NCBI RefSeq assembly: GCF_037040815.1
Contig: NZ_CP146232.1
Location: forward strand, 1,302,001 to 1,366,000
Reading direction: 5' to 3'
Origin: Pararoseomonas sp. SCSIO 73927
GTDB lineage: Bacteria > Pseudomonadota > Alphaproteobacteria > Acetobacterales > Acetobacteraceae
DNA: 64,000 nucleotides
The translations under genes were made by a program, and so were the position numbers. Below the pieces are notes generated by a model. It had not been told where the DNA came from. It did no database searches and saw only the letters and a program-made list of their open reading frames with translations. Shown here piece after piece: positions 16,659 to 26,125 of the stretch (position 1 is its first letter; every line of letters begins with the position of its first letter).

Positions 16659-17468
16659 TCAGTCCGCCGCTTCGCCCGCCACCGACCAAAGCGCCTTGCC
16701 GGATCGCAGGATGCGCTGCATATCCAGCTGATAATCGTAAAGCTCGGGCTGATAGAGCGCCTGGATATACTCCACCACACGTCCGTCCTGATCGCGCACT
16801 TGGCGGCGGACGTAGAGCAACGCACTGCCGACAGGCACGCCGAGCGCGCCGGCCACCGCTGGCTCCGCCGACCGGGCCGAGATGACCTGCTCCGCGTGGG
16901 AGACCTGACAGCCTGCTGCCTCCAGAAGCGCGAGCAGCGGCTTTCGGGCCAGGTCCGCGCGCTTGTAGCTGAGGCCGATCTCCTCCGGCACCCAGGTTGT
17001 CAGATAGGAGAATGGCCGCCCGTGATGACTTCGAACGCGCACTGATTTCTGAACCGTACTCTGGGGGGGGATCTGCAGCGCCTCCGCAATCTCTCCTAAC
17101 GCCAGCACATAGCTGAAATCCAGCACCTTGACGCTGGTTTCCTGCCCCATGATGAGCAGGTTCTCGATCAGCCCGCCCAGATTCTGCCGGAGAGGCGAGA
17201 CGGCATCCGGCCGCGCGAAGGTGCCACGGCCGTGCTGCCTTTCCAGAAGGCCTTCCCGCGCCAGTTCCTGCAATGCCCGGCGGATGGTGATGCGCGCCAC
17301 CTGGAAACGAGCGGCCAGTTCGTGCTCGTTGGGAAGCGACACGCCATCGGTCCAGGTGCCTTCCAGGATCTGCTGCCGCAACACCGTGTAGATCCGGTGG
17401 TAAAGTGGGAGCGGCCCTTCGCCGCTCTGCCGCCCGGGAGGACGCCGTGCCGGAGCCTTGCCTCGCAT
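16659..17468 (-). CDS. GntR-family (HutC/UTRA) transcriptional regulator
   Basis: A 269-residue regulator with a winged helix (about residues 22-90; LAARFQVARITIRRALQELA, then HGRGTFARP) and a UTRA effector domain (about 115-260). It is collinear with and downstream of the acyl-CoA ligase/amidohydrolase/dehydrogenase genes and upstream of the TctC-hydrolase trio, so it may govern either block. It is similar in design to the regulator at 5312-6160. The gene contains a run of 8 C (8 G on the plus strand near 17063-17070). Confidence 0.9.
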   Translation of the reverse strand: MRGKAPARRPPGRQSGEGPLPLYHRIYTVLRQQILEGTWTDGVSLPNEHELAARFQVARITIRRALQELAREGLLERQHGRGTFARPDAVSPLRQNLGGLIENLLIMGQETSVKVLDFSYVLALGEIAEALQIPPQSTVQKSVRVRSHHGRPFSYLTTWVPEEIGLSYKRADLARKPLLALLEAAGCQVSHAEQVISARSAEPAVAGALGVPVGSALLYVRRQVRDQDGRVVEYIQALYQPELYDYQLDMQRILRSGKALWSVAGEAAD

Positions 17469-17656
17469 CGCTCAAACCGCTCCAGGCATGTGCACGACGC
17501 ACGGCATCGCCGGCGGCGCCATCCGCGAGACACCCTGCATTGTCCCCAGTCCCGCGTGCTTCGCCGTCACGCATGGCGCCGGGAGCCTCGGCGCCGCGTA
17601 GCAGTGATGCGGCCGACAATTCGAGACGGTCGAAGGGGATGCCCAAGACCTGCCTC

Positions 17657-19129
17657 TCATCGGATCGGTGGGAGGCTCTTGGCCAGTTCCGCCTTCAAGA
17701 TCTTGCCAGAGGCGTTGCGCGGCAGGTCCGTCACCAGGAAGAACTCTCGCGGCCGCTTGTAGGAGGCCAGTCGGTCCGCGCAGAGCTTGTGAAGCTCGGC
17801 CAGGTCGAGCGGGCCACGCGGCAGGATGAAGGCCGCGACCTCCTCACCCATCTCCCGTGCCGGCCATCCGACGACAACCGCGTCATGCACAGCCGGATGC
17901 GAGGAGAGGAGTGCCTCTATCTCCATCGGATAGATGTTCACGCCAGCGCGGATAATCATGTCCTTCCCACGGCCGCGCAGGCGGATGAAACCGGATTGAT
18001 CGATGGTGGCCAGATCACCGGGCAGGAACCACCCGTCCTGGAAGGCATCGGCATCCGCCTCGGCGTCGTCGAAGAAGCCGCTGGCGACACCCGGGCCGCG
18101 ATAGGCCAGGCGGCCCACCTCGCCGGGGGGCAGAGGGCGGCCATCATTGTCCTGGACGCGGACCTCGACGCCGAAGACGGGGCGGCCCACGGAGTCCGCG
18201 TGGCGGTCGACATCCTGAGGACGAAGGAGCGAGACGCCTCCTCCCTCGGTCGAAGCGTAGTACTCGTGGAATCCCGCCGAGATACGATCGCGGATCATCG
18301 CGCGCTCATTGGCATGGAGAGGAGCGCCCGAGGACAGGAGAAGTGACAGGCGCCTCATGGGAAGCAGCTTGTCCGGCGCAAGGTCGAGCAGCCGGCGGAT
18401 CAGGGTCGGCACAAGAAAGCAACTCGTCGCCTCGCGGAACTCGACCTCGCGAACGAGGTCCTCCGGCTTATAAGGCGGAGGAAAGAGCACGACCGTGCCG
18501 CCACAGAACAGCTGCGACATGGCAAAGGTGCGCCCGCCGCCGAAGTAGAGCGGCGTGGCCGACACATAGACCTGCTTGGCATCCAGGCCGAGATCGATCC
18601 AATGCGTCCAGAAGCGTCGGAGGAACTGGTAGTGCGTGACGACCGGGCCCTTGGGGCGGCCGGTCGTTCCGGACGAAAGCGAGACCAGAAGGGGCATCTC
18701 GCCGCAAGCGGCACCCGCGGGGAACTGCATGTCGGTCCGGGCCGAGGCGACGGCATCGAGGAAGGCCCGGTCGACTGGGACACAGTCGAGCCCTTCGATG
18801 GGTAACGCATCACCTTCGACCAGGACGCGCTTGGCCCGGAAGCGGGCGGCGACGGACTGCATCTCGGCCCTTGTCCACCGCACGTCGATCGGCAGGGTAA
18901 TGGTCCCCAGCCGGGCGGAGGCATAGAGCGCCAGGACGTGATCAGCCGTGTCCTTGAGCGCGATGCCGAGAACATCACCGCGCTCCAGCCCGAGCGAGGA
19001 CAGATGAGCCGCCCAGCGCCGGACGAGCCCATCGAGGTCACGATAGAGGATGGTACGGCCGCCATGGATGAGCGCCGGCCGGTCGGGCCGCGCCCGGACA
19101 TGATGGGCGAGCGCATCGGCTAGATTCAT
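17657..19129 (-). CDS. AMP-dependent acyl-CoA synthetase/ligase
   Basis: A 490-residue adenylating enzyme that activates a carboxylic acid to its CoA thioester. Core motifs are present: SLSSGTTGRPKG (phosphate loop), YYASTEGGG (A5), GRGKDMIIRAGVNIYPMEIE (A8 hinge) and LPRNASGKILK with the catalytic lysine near the C-terminus. ATG 19129 has GGAG at good distance, and the longer upstream frame would overlap the amidohydrolase, so I chose it. It forms a minus-strand operon with the amidohydrolase and the acyl-CoA dehydrogenase. The acid is unknown. Confidence 0.9.
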   Translation of the reverse strand: MNLADALAHHVRARPDRPALIHGGRTILYRDLDGLVRRWAAHLSSLGLERGDVLGIALKDTADHVLALYASARLGTITLPIDVRWTRAEMQSVAARFRAKRVLVEGDALPIEGLDCVPVDRAFLDAVASARTDMQFPAGAACGEMPLLVSLSSGTTGRPKGPVVTHYQFLRRFWTHWIDLGLDAKQVYVSATPLYFGGGRTFAMSQLFCGGTVVLFPPPYKPEDLVREVEFREATSCFLVPTLIRRLLDLAPDKLLPMRRLSLLLSSGAPLHANERAMIRDRISAGFHEYYASTEGGGVSLLRPQDVDRHADSVGRPVFGVEVRVQDNDGRPLPPGEVGRLAYRGPGVASGFFDDAEADADAFQDGWFLPGDLATIDQSGFIRLRGRGKDMIIRAGVNIYPMEIEALLSSHPAVHDAVVVGWPAREMGEEVAAFILPRGPLDLAELHKLCADRLASYKRPREFFLVTDLPRNASGKILKAELAKSLPPIR

Positions 19130-19146
19130 GACCATCTCCGCGGCCC

Positions 19147-20007
19147 TCAATCCAGCTTGTAGATACGGCGCGCATTCTCTCGCAGGACCGCTCGCTTCGC
19201 CTCGGGCCTCAACTGAAGGGCCTCGATCTCGTCGCGCGTGCGCTCGAATGCCAGGACGGGGAAATCCGTCCCGAAGATGACCTTCTCCCGGCCGTAGGTG
19301 TTCATGTAGTGAATGAGCGAGGGCGGCCAGTAGCGCGGGCTGTGGGCATCGGTGCCGATGAAGACGTTCGCGTGCTTCCACGCCATGGCGATCATCTCAT
19401 CCATCCAGGGCACGCCGAGATGGATCCCGATGATCTTTAGCTCGGGAAAGTCGCAGGCGACGGCGTCTAGGGTGATCGGTCGGCCGACGGAACGCCGCGG
19501 GTAGCGCGGGTCATAGACAAGGGACTGACCGACCTGGAGCTGGACGGGAATGTCCAGTTCCACGCATTTCGCGTAGAAAGGGTACCACTTGGCATGGTCC
19601 GGCGGCAGCTCGAACCAGTGCGGGTAGAAGTGGGCGCCGATGAACCCATGGTCCTGCACCGCGCGCTCCAGGGCACGAACGCCGTCCATCCCCTCGGTCG
19701 GATCAAGGCCGGCCAGTGCGCTGAACCGGTCGGGATGCATTTTCACGGCCTGGGCCACCAGCGCGTAGGGAACGTGGTAGCAGGCAGGGTGCCCCAGCGT
19801 GCCGACCTTCGCAGCGATCAGGAACGCGCGCTCGATGCGCGCCTTGTCCATGCGGTGGAGCATCTCCTCGAGCGAGATGCCCTGGAAGGTTTCCGCATCA
19901 ACGCCGATCTTGCTGCGATAGAAGCCCGCCCGCTCGGGGCGCCCGGCCAGCGCCTCCTCTGTCCAGATGTTGACGACGGCGTCGATCGCCCAAACCTCAT
20001 CGGTCAT
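19147..20007 (-). CDS. Amidohydrolase-2 family protein lacking the N-terminal HxH
   Basis: A 286-residue TIM-barrel protein of the family that includes ACMSD and related decarboxylases. Later barrel marks are clear: GAHFYPHWFELP, IGIHLGVPW, IGTDAHSPRYWP and EKVIFGTDFPVLAFER. The N-terminal metal motif, normally DxHxH, reads DAVVN (residues 9-13), so both histidines are absent. It may be a metal-poor decarboxylase or hydrolase. It lies between the acyl-CoA ligase (17 bp) and the acyl-CoA dehydrogenase (12 bp), all on the same strand. Confidence 0.82.
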   Translation of the reverse strand: MTDEVWAIDAVVNIWTEEALAGRPERAGFYRSKIGVDAETFQGISLEEMLHRMDKARIERAFLIAAKVGTLGHPACYHVPYALVAQAVKMHPDRFSALAGLDPTEGMDGVRALERAVQDHGFIGAHFYPHWFELPPDHAKWYPFYAKCVELDIPVQLQVGQSLVYDPRYPRRSVGRPITLDAVACDFPELKIIGIHLGVPWMDEMIAMAWKHANVFIGTDAHSPRYWPPSLIHYMNTYGREKVIFGTDFPVLAFERTRDEIEALQLRPEAKRAVLRENARRIYKLD

Positions 20008-20019
20008 CGCGGTGCTCTC

Positions 20020-21165
20020 TCAAAGGCCAAGTTCGCGCGCGACGATCTCGCGCTGGATTTCGTTGGCACCTTCGCCGAAGGTGTAGAGGCGCCCGTCACG
20101 CCAGAAGCGCTGCATGTCGCTTTCCGCCGAGTATCCGGCGGAGGCGAGGATCTGCATGCCGTGATGGGTGACGTACTGCAGTGTCTCGGTGGCGATGATC
20201 TTCGCGGCCGAGGCCTCGCGCTGCGCCCTCTGCCCAGTAGCGAGGAGCCAACCCAGGTGCCAGACCGTCAGGCGCGATTGGTCGACCCGCATCTGCATGT
20301 TCGCCAGCCGGTGACGCACGGACTGGAAGCTTCCGATGGGGCGGCCGAACTGGGCGCGTTCCTTCGCGTGAGCGACGGCACAATCGACCGCGGCCTGGGC
20401 GCAGCCGGTAACGGTGGCCGCCATGGAGGCACGCGAGTTGTGAAGCGTTGACATCATGTGGCGGAAGCCCTCGCCCTCCTGCCCCATCAGGTTCCCGGAC
20501 GGCACGAAGACGTCGTCGAAGCCGATGTCCCAGGACGGCATGCAGTTGTTCCCGATCTTCTCGAGCAAGGTCATGTTGACCCCGGCGGTCGAGGGCGGGA
20601 CGAGAAGCAGGGAGATGCCCTTGGTGCCGCTGCTGTCCGCCGCGGTTCGAACCGGAACGAGCAGGTAGTCCGCACATCGCGCGTCGCTGATCCAGGTCTT
20701 GCGGCCATTGATCCGCCAGCCGCCAGGCACGGGCACCGCGCGCGTCCGGATGGCGCAGGCATCCGTCCCCGCTTCCGGCTCGGTCAGGGCGAGGGCGATC
20801 AGCAGTTGCCCATCTGCGAGCCTGGGAAGAAGCGCCTCGCGTTGCTCTGCAGTTCCGTACCCGAGGACGGACGCGATGCCGAAGCCCACCACGCGGTTGA
20901 AGATCGATGCCACCATGTAGGCGTGCCGTCCGAGCTTCTCCTGAACCAGCATGACGCTGCGCCAATCCATCCCGAGGCCACCATGCTCCTCCGGCAAAGC
21001 CAGGCGGAAGAGGCCCAGATCACCCATCTCAGGCAAAAGGTCGTAGGGAGGGATGTGCATCCGGTCACGCCGCCGGATCTCATCGACCGGGAGACGGTTC
21101 CGGAGGAAGCGATCGACGGAGTCGAGGACAGCCAGCTGGGCATCGTCGGGCGCGAAGTCGATCAT
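20020..21165 (-). CDS. Acyl-CoA dehydrogenase
   Basis: A 381-residue FAD enzyme that introduces an alpha,beta double bond into an acyl-CoA. Family marks are ALTEPEAGTDACAIRTRAV (FAD/substrate loop), WRINGRKTWISDA, RAQFGRPIGSFQSVRHRLA, and a C-terminal GEGANEIQREIVARELGL. It is the first gene of the ligase-amidohydrolase operon and would act on the CoA ester that the ligase makes. Confidence 0.92.
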   Translation of the reverse strand: MIDFAPDDAQLAVLDSVDRFLRNRLPVDEIRRRDRMHIPPYDLLPEMGDLGLFRLALPEEHGGLGMDWRSVMLVQEKLGRHAYMVASIFNRVVGFGIASVLGYGTAEQREALLPRLADGQLLIALALTEPEAGTDACAIRTRAVPVPGGWRINGRKTWISDARCADYLLVPVRTAADSSGTKGISLLLVPPSTAGVNMTLLEKIGNNCMPSWDIGFDDVFVPSGNLMGQEGEGFRHMMSTLHNSRASMAATVTGCAQAAVDCAVAHAKERAQFGRPIGSFQSVRHRLANMQMRVDQSRLTVWHLGWLLATGQRAQREASAAKIIATETLQYVTHHGMQILASAGYSAESDMQRFWRDGRLYTFGEGANEIQREIVARELGL

Positions 21166-21288
21166 GTGTGCACCCCAAGGCCGGAACAGCCGGGCCGCCG
21201 GCAGGACCCGAACAGGTCAGCCCGCGGGAACGCCGCCTCTGGAGAACGAAAGCTGCGCATCCTTCGGGCTAGTCCTCCACAGGTACTA

Positions 21289-21319
21289 AAACTAGGACAT
21301 CCATTCTTACGGCTGTCAA
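21289..21319 (-). promoter_or_regulatory. Candidate sigma-70-type promoter for the acyl-CoA dehydrogenase operon
   Basis: On the minus strand a perfect TTGACA (plus 21314-21319) is followed after 19 bp by TAGTTT (plus 21289-21294), about 120 bp upstream of the dehydrogenase start. The surrounding 21284-21320 patch is markedly AT-richer than its neighbours. The -10 match is weak (3 of 6) and the spacer long, so this is tentative. The rest of the 400-bp divergent gap (21166-21565) shows no gene. Confidence 0.35.
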
Positions 21320-21565
21320 TGACGCCGTGAGGCCGGTCACGCTGCAGGCGCATCCCGCCGGCAGGCCCGGGCCGATCCGGCGTGACGCGGCCTGAGTACA
21401 GGGGCAGCCCTGGCGCGGCCCGTCGACGTCGCCCCCGTCCCGGCACCAGCGAGTCCTCACGACACGGCGGCTGGCACCGGGCTCGTGGATGCGTCACGAT
21501 CGTTTCCCGGGACGAACCGCCCCAGGCCAGTACCGGGGCGCGCGCTGGGAGGAGCCAAACAGGAC

Positions 21566-22561
21566 ATGCCGAACGCCACACGCCGCACCCTGATAGCAAC
21601 GACCCTGGGAGTGCCCTTCGCCACCGCGGCCGGGCCCCGCCAACCCGCGCGAGCGCAGCAGGCGCCTCTTCCGCCGGTCATCTCGCTCGTGGTGGGTGCC
21701 GCCCCGGGCGGCACGACGGACACCCTCGCCCGCGATGTTTCCGACGTATTGCGGGAGCAACTCGGGCGCAGTGTTGCCGTCGAGAACCGCGCGGGGGCAG
21801 GAGGGAACGTGGCGGCGCAGCACGTCGCACGTTCAGCGCCCGATGGCGGGACCTTGCTGGTCGCGTTCACGAGCCACACCCTGAACGCGGCCATCATGCG
21901 CCAGGTTCCCTATCGGCCGCTCGAGGACTTCACCCCCGTTGCGCTGCTTGCGCAGCTCAATGCGAGCGTGCTGGTCGTCGGAGCGGGCGTGCGGGAGGCG
22001 GACATCGCAAGCTTCCTCGCCGCGGCACGTGCCCGACGCGACCGCTACAGCTTCGCCATTGGCGGGGTAGGCAGCTCTCTGCACATGCAGACCGTCCTGT
22101 TCCGGTCGGCGCTCGGCCTGTCAGGGCCGGAAGTGCCGTTTCGCGGCACGGCGCCGGCGCTGGTCGATGTTGTCGCGGGCCATGTGGATGCGATGTTCGC
22201 ACCGGTGGATGTCGCCGCCCCCCTGCTCCGGGACGGACGTGTCCGTGCGCTCGCGGTCACATCGAGGAACCGGCTGGCATCTTTGCCCGACATTCCGTCC
22301 CTGTCGGAAACAGTCCCGCAGGTTCAGACAGCGGCGGCCTGGTTCGGCGTGCTCGGGCCAGCGGGAATTCCGCTGCCTGTCCTCACCACGTTAAACCAGG
22401 CCATCCGTGCGGCGCTCCGCACGCCTCGGATCACCGAGCGGATCGTACATGCTGGCGGCGAGATCCCCGATCTCACTCCGGCCCAGTTCAGCACGTTCCT
22501 AGCACGCGACCTCGCACTTTGGATCGAGGCAGCCAGGATCGGCAAAGTAGAGGTTCAATAG
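21566..22561 (+). CDS. TctC/Bug-family binding protein
   Basis: A 331-residue exported protein with leader RRTLIATTLGVPFATAAG, cleavage near ARAQQ and the Bug signature SLVVGAAPGGTTDTLARDV, then NRAGAGGNVAAQ. ATG 21566 follows GGGAGGAG about 11 bp upstream and fits the signal peptide. It is divergent from the acyl-CoA dehydrogenase operon, which suggests a shared substrate. Confidence 0.9.
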   Translation: MPNATRRTLIATTLGVPFATAAGPRQPARAQQAPLPPVISLVVGAAPGGTTDTLARDVSDVLREQLGRSVAVENRAGAGGNVAAQHVARSAPDGGTLLVAFTSHTLNAAIMRQVPYRPLEDFTPVALLAQLNASVLVVGAGVREADIASFLAAARARRDRYSFAIGGVGSSLHMQTVLFRSALGLSGPEVPFRGTAPALVDVVAGHVDAMFAPVDVAAPLLRDGRVRALAVTSRNRLASLPDIPSLSETVPQVQTAAAWFGVLGPAGIPLPVLTTLNQAIRAALRTPRITERIVHAGGEIPDLTPAQFSTFLARDLALWIEAARIGKVEVQ

Positions 22562-23003
22562 GAGTTGCTGCGGCAGGCACGAGCCGTCGCATGCAGCCGG
22601 TACACGCGACAAGCGCGCGTTGTGCCGGACTAATCGGAACAGTCTGCCCACAGTCCGAGCCGCAACCGCTTATGCTCTCAATTCAGGGCCAGCACCTGTT
22701 CGTGCACAGGCCAAAGCGCTTCCTTCGACGGAGGCGGGAGATGTGAGGCCGTGCGCGACGCCGAGATCGAGCCGACCATGGCGGAGGCTGTCGCGAGGCG
22801 ACTTCGCTGGAAGGAAAGCCTCGGGCTGAAAGAGGCCGCGGGGCTGGTAGGGAGAGTGCAGCATCCCGGGCAGCCCAAAGGTGCGCCGCAGGTCCGGCCG
22901 CTCGCCAACCGGCGCTACCATGACCCGGTCGTGCGCCCGAAGGACCCGCAGTGCCGAGCACGGTCCTGGCAGAGCGGAGCGGCCGCTCGTTCCGTGACAG
23001 GCT
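22562..23003. other. Intergenic stretch with no recognised gene
   Basis: This 442-bp gap separates the convergent TctC and IclR genes. Several short open frames exist on both strands, the longest 132 codons, but none shows a recognisable family, a good ribosome site or a signal peptide. I see no repeat or RNA gene in it. Confidence 0.5.
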
Positions 23004-23951
23004 TCAGGCTATCCCCCTTCGGCCGGGGCGATCTCCCGTCGGGGACACGCCTTTCGTCCTTTTCGGGATCGCCGCGTGCTGCAACGCCTCCGCGAGCCGC
23101 GCCAGGCGCGGACCGACGTCGGAGCGCAGACGGGCCGCGGACAAGGTGACGGCGGCCGAACCGCAGTTGATCGCGAAGGGCACCGACCCATCCGGGGCCA
23201 CTACCGGCGCCGCGGCCGTATTGTAGCCCTTGTGAAGAACCCCGGCATTGATGATGAAGCCGCGCTGCCGGAACTCCTCCAGGGCGAGCGCAAAGCCTGC
23301 CTTTGCCTTCCCCCAGCGTCCGCCATCCCTGGCCTCCATCTCACCGACGGCGCGAGCGCGCTCCTCCTCGGAGACGCCGGCAAGCCAGGCCCAGCCGAGC
23401 GCCGAAGTGGAGAGCGGCACGCGCGAGCCGACGTGAAGATTCATCAGCAGCCGGTTGTCGCTCTCGCACCGCTGCAGGATTACCATCTCGATCCCTTCGC
23501 GCGTCGCGAGCCCGCCCGCGCCCTCGAAAGTATCCGCCAGTTCCTGCAGGTGCGGCCGCGCCGTCTCGGCGATGCCGAGGCCCGCGATGGCGCTGTGCCC
23601 GAGCCGGAGCGCCGCCAGCCCCGGCCGCATCTTGTCGCCGGAGACCGTGACCAGCACGCCCATCTCGATCATCGTGTGGCAGAGCCGCCACACGGTCGGC
23701 TGAGGCAGCCCGGTGAGCCGCGCAAGGTCGGAGCCGCTCATCTCCGGCCGCTGCGGCGTAAAGCACTGCAGAAGCTGCAGCCCGCGGGAGAGGGCCGTGA
23801 CGAACTGCCGGTCCTTCTTCTCGTCCGCGCTTGTCGGGGGAGGTTTGATCGAGGCCAAGAAGCGGTCTCCGGATACGGCAGGGCCGTGGCGGTTTACGAA
23901 CGGTCCGCGAGCGCGGTAGCATCGCGGCGCTTCGATTACACAATTCGTCAT
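23004..23951 (-). CDS. IclR-family transcriptional regulator
   Basis: The open frame has 315 residues. An IclR winged helix begins near residue 50 (FVTALSRGLQLLQCFTP, then LARLTGLPQPTVWRLCHTMIEMG), followed by the effector domain (about 120-300, with RLLMNLHVGSRVPLSTSALGWAWLAG). The first 30 residues look non-coding in style. A TTG at 23858 with GGAG 8 bp upstream is a likely true start, giving 284 residues. It is divergent from the Old-Yellow-Enzyme/SMP-30/CaiB/TctC operon, which it probably regulates. Confidence 0.9.
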   Translation of the reverse strand: MTNCVIEAPRCYRARGPFVNRHGPAVSGDRFLASIKPPPTSADEKKDRQFVTALSRGLQLLQCFTPQRPEMSGSDLARLTGLPQPTVWRLCHTMIEMGVLVTVSGDKMRPGLAALRLGHSAIAGLGIAETARPHLQELADTFEGAGGLATREGIEMVILQRCESDNRLLMNLHVGSRVPLSTSALGWAWLAGVSEEERARAVGEMEARDGGRWGKAKAGFALALEEFRQRGFIINAGVLHKGYNTAAAPVVAPDGSVPFAINCGSAAVTLSAARLRSDVGPRLARLAEALQHAAIPKRTKGVSPTGDRPGRRGIA

Positions 23952-24046
23952 GCGAGTAAAGCACGGCCTGGCACAGGGGAGGCGCGGCGTCCTGAACGGG
24001 ACATGGCCGCCTTACCCCCTGGAGGAAGAGGGAGACGGACGCGTCC

Positions 24047-25219
24047 ATGCAGCAGGCTCCACTCCTTCTCCAACCCTTCGCGCTGCGCGGACTGGTCCTA
24101 CGGAACCGGATCGTCCTCTCCCCCATGCTCACCTACGCCGCGGAGCGCGGCCACGTGACGGACTGGCACCTGATGCATCTCGGCAGGTTCGCGGTGGGGG
24201 GTACGGGGCTGGTCTTCATGGAGTCCACGAAGGTTGACCCGCGCGGCTGCACCACGCCGCGCGACCCCGGCCTGTGGAAAGACGAGTTCATCCCGGGGCT
24301 CGAGCGTATTACCCGCTTCGTGAAGGGCCACGGCGCGGCGATCGGGATCCAGCTCGGCCATTCCGGCCGAAAGGCCCGCAACTCCGTGCCCTGGGAGGGG
24401 CGCGCCCCGCTGGCCAGCCATCCCGGACTGGAGGATGACGGGGATTGGGAGCTGGTGGCGCCGAGCGCCGTGGCCGCGAGCCCGGCGGCCGCGGTGCCGC
24501 GCGCCCTCACCCTGCCGGAAATCCAGGACATGGTGGCCGCCTGGGGCGCCGCCGCCGGCCGGGCGCACCGCGCCGGCTTCGACGTGCTGGAGGTGCACGG
24601 CGCGCACGGCTACCTACTGCACCAGTTCCTCTCTTCGGCCGCTAATCGACGGGACGACGCCTATGGCGGCTCTCCGGAAAAGCGGATGCGCTTTGCGGTG
24701 GAGGTGGTCGAGGAGGTGCGGCGGCACTGGCCCGCGGAGAAGCCGCTGTTCTTCCGCGTTTCCGCCATCGATGAGGATGGCGGCACGATCGAGGCGACGG
24801 TGGCGCTTGCGCGCGCGCTGCACGCCAAGGGCGTGGACGTGATCGACTGCAGCACGGGTGGGATGACGGCGCGCTCCATCACCGAGGCGGACCGGCCGCG
24901 GCTGGGCTACCAGGTGCCGCACGCCGCCCGGATCCGGGCCGAGGCCGGGGTGGCGACCATGGCAGTGGGGCTGATCGTCCATGCCGACCAGGCGGAGGCG
25001 ATCCTGCAAGAGGGCAGCGCGGACCTCGTCGCGATCGGGCGGGAGATGCTGCACAACCCGAACTGGCCACTGGACGCCGCGCAGAAGCTCGGCGCGCCCG
25101 ACGCCTTCACCGCGATCCCACCCGCCTACGGGTACTGGCTGGAGAAGCGGGACAGGTCCGGCTTCGGAAGCGCCCCCTCCACCTGGCAGGCCGGCATGGG
25201 GCCGGCCGGCGCCCGATAG
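24047..25219 (+). CDS. NADH:flavin oxidoreductase (Old Yellow Enzyme family)
   Basis: A 390-residue FMN-dependent oxidoreductase. Marks include LRNRIVLSPMLTYAAERG at the N-terminus, IQLGHSGRKA with the substrate-binding histidine, and EVHGAHGYLLHQFLSSAANR, the family signature. Such enzymes reduce activated C=C bonds or demethylate/oxidise substrates. The gene leads a plus-strand operon with the SMP-30 protein (14 bp), CaiB and TctC genes and faces an IclR regulator. Confidence 0.92.
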   Translation: MQQAPLLLQPFALRGLVLRNRIVLSPMLTYAAERGHVTDWHLMHLGRFAVGGTGLVFMESTKVDPRGCTTPRDPGLWKDEFIPGLERITRFVKGHGAAIGIQLGHSGRKARNSVPWEGRAPLASHPGLEDDGDWELVAPSAVAASPAAAVPRALTLPEIQDMVAAWGAAAGRAHRAGFDVLEVHGAHGYLLHQFLSSAANRRDDAYGGSPEKRMRFAVEVVEEVRRHWPAEKPLFFRVSAIDEDGGTIEATVALARALHAKGVDVIDCSTGGMTARSITEADRPRLGYQVPHAARIRAEAGVATMAVGLIVHADQAEAILQEGSADLVAIGREMLHNPNWPLDAAQKLGAPDAFTAIPPAYGYWLEKRDRSGFGSAPSTWQAGMGPAGAR

Positions 25220-25233
25220 GCCCGGAGGAACGG

Positions 25234-26121
25234 ATGCCGAAGCTTCCGCAGCCCGAAATCGAGGTCGTGCACGAGGGCGCCGACATCGTCGGGGAGAGCC
25301 CGATGTGGCACCCGGCGGAGCGACGCCTCTACTGGGTGGACACGCGATATCCCGCGCTGCAGCGGCTGGAGGCGGACGGCACGGTCCGCCGCTGGACCAT
25401 GCCGAACAACATCGGCTCCTTCGTGTTCCGGCGCGGGGGCGGCGTGGTGGCCGGGCTGAAGCAGGGCTTCGCCGCGGTGGACCTGGAAACGGGGGCGGTG
25501 ACGCCGGTGCTGGACCCGGAACCGGACAAGCCGGAGAACCGGCTGAACGACGGCCGCTGCGACCGGCGCGGGCGCTACTGGTGCGGCTCGCGCGACCCGG
25601 GCGACGAGAACCCCGGAGGATCGCTGTTCCGCCTCTCCCCGGACATGACGTGCGAGCGGATGGATACGGGCTTCATCGTGTCCAATGGGATGGCCTTCAG
25701 CCCGGACGACCGGACGATGATCTTTGGCGACAGCCGCGGGGAGACGGTGTGGCGCTACGATTTCGACATCGAGAGCGGGCGGATCGCCGACAGGCGCGTC
25801 TTCCTCTCGACCGCCGGCCTGCCCTGGCGCGTGGACGGCGCGACCTTCGACGCCGAGGGCTACTACTGGTGCGCCCTGATCGGGGACGGCGCGATCGGGC
25901 GCTTCGATCCGGAGGGGCGGCTGGACCGCATCGTGCGGCTGCCCGTCTCGCACCCCACCATGTGCAACTTCGGCGGACCGGACCTCGACGTGCTCTACGT
26001 CACCTCCGGCACCGTGTTCCTGGGCGAGGCGGAGCGGGCGCGGCAGCCGCTGGCCGGCGCTCTCCTCGCGCTCCATGGCCTCGGCGTGCGGGGCGTTCCC
26101 GAGCCGCTGTTCGAGGGCTGA
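25234..26121 (+). CDS. SMP-30/gluconolactonase/LRE-family protein
   Basis: A 295-residue six-bladed beta-propeller hydrolase. The metal ligands of the family are visible: Glu in IVGESPMWHP, Asn in ENRLNDGRCDRRGRYWCGS, and Asp in WRVDGATFDAEGYYW. Members open lactones (gluconolactonase) or related esters. It follows the Old-Yellow-Enzyme gene by 14 bp and precedes the CaiB gene by 4 bp, so a lactone intermediate in this pathway is plausible. Confidence 0.9.
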   Translation: MPKLPQPEIEVVHEGADIVGESPMWHPAERRLYWVDTRYPALQRLEADGTVRRWTMPNNIGSFVFRRGGGVVAGLKQGFAAVDLETGAVTPVLDPEPDKPENRLNDGRCDRRGRYWCGSRDPGDENPGGSLFRLSPDMTCERMDTGFIVSNGMAFSPDDRTMIFGDSRGETVWRYDFDIESGRIADRRVFLSTAGLPWRVDGATFDAEGYYWCALIGDGAIGRFDPEGRLDRIVRLPVSHPTMCNFGGPDLDVLYVTSGTVFLGEAERARQPLAGALLALHGLGVRGVPEPLFEG

Positions 26122-26125
26122 CGCG

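Noticed and set aside
17056..17075. Run of 8 G in the second GntR gene as another phase-variable tract
   Set aside because: The run is shorter, the reading frame is intact across it and the codons fit a Pro-Pro pair in the protein, so there is no sign of switching.
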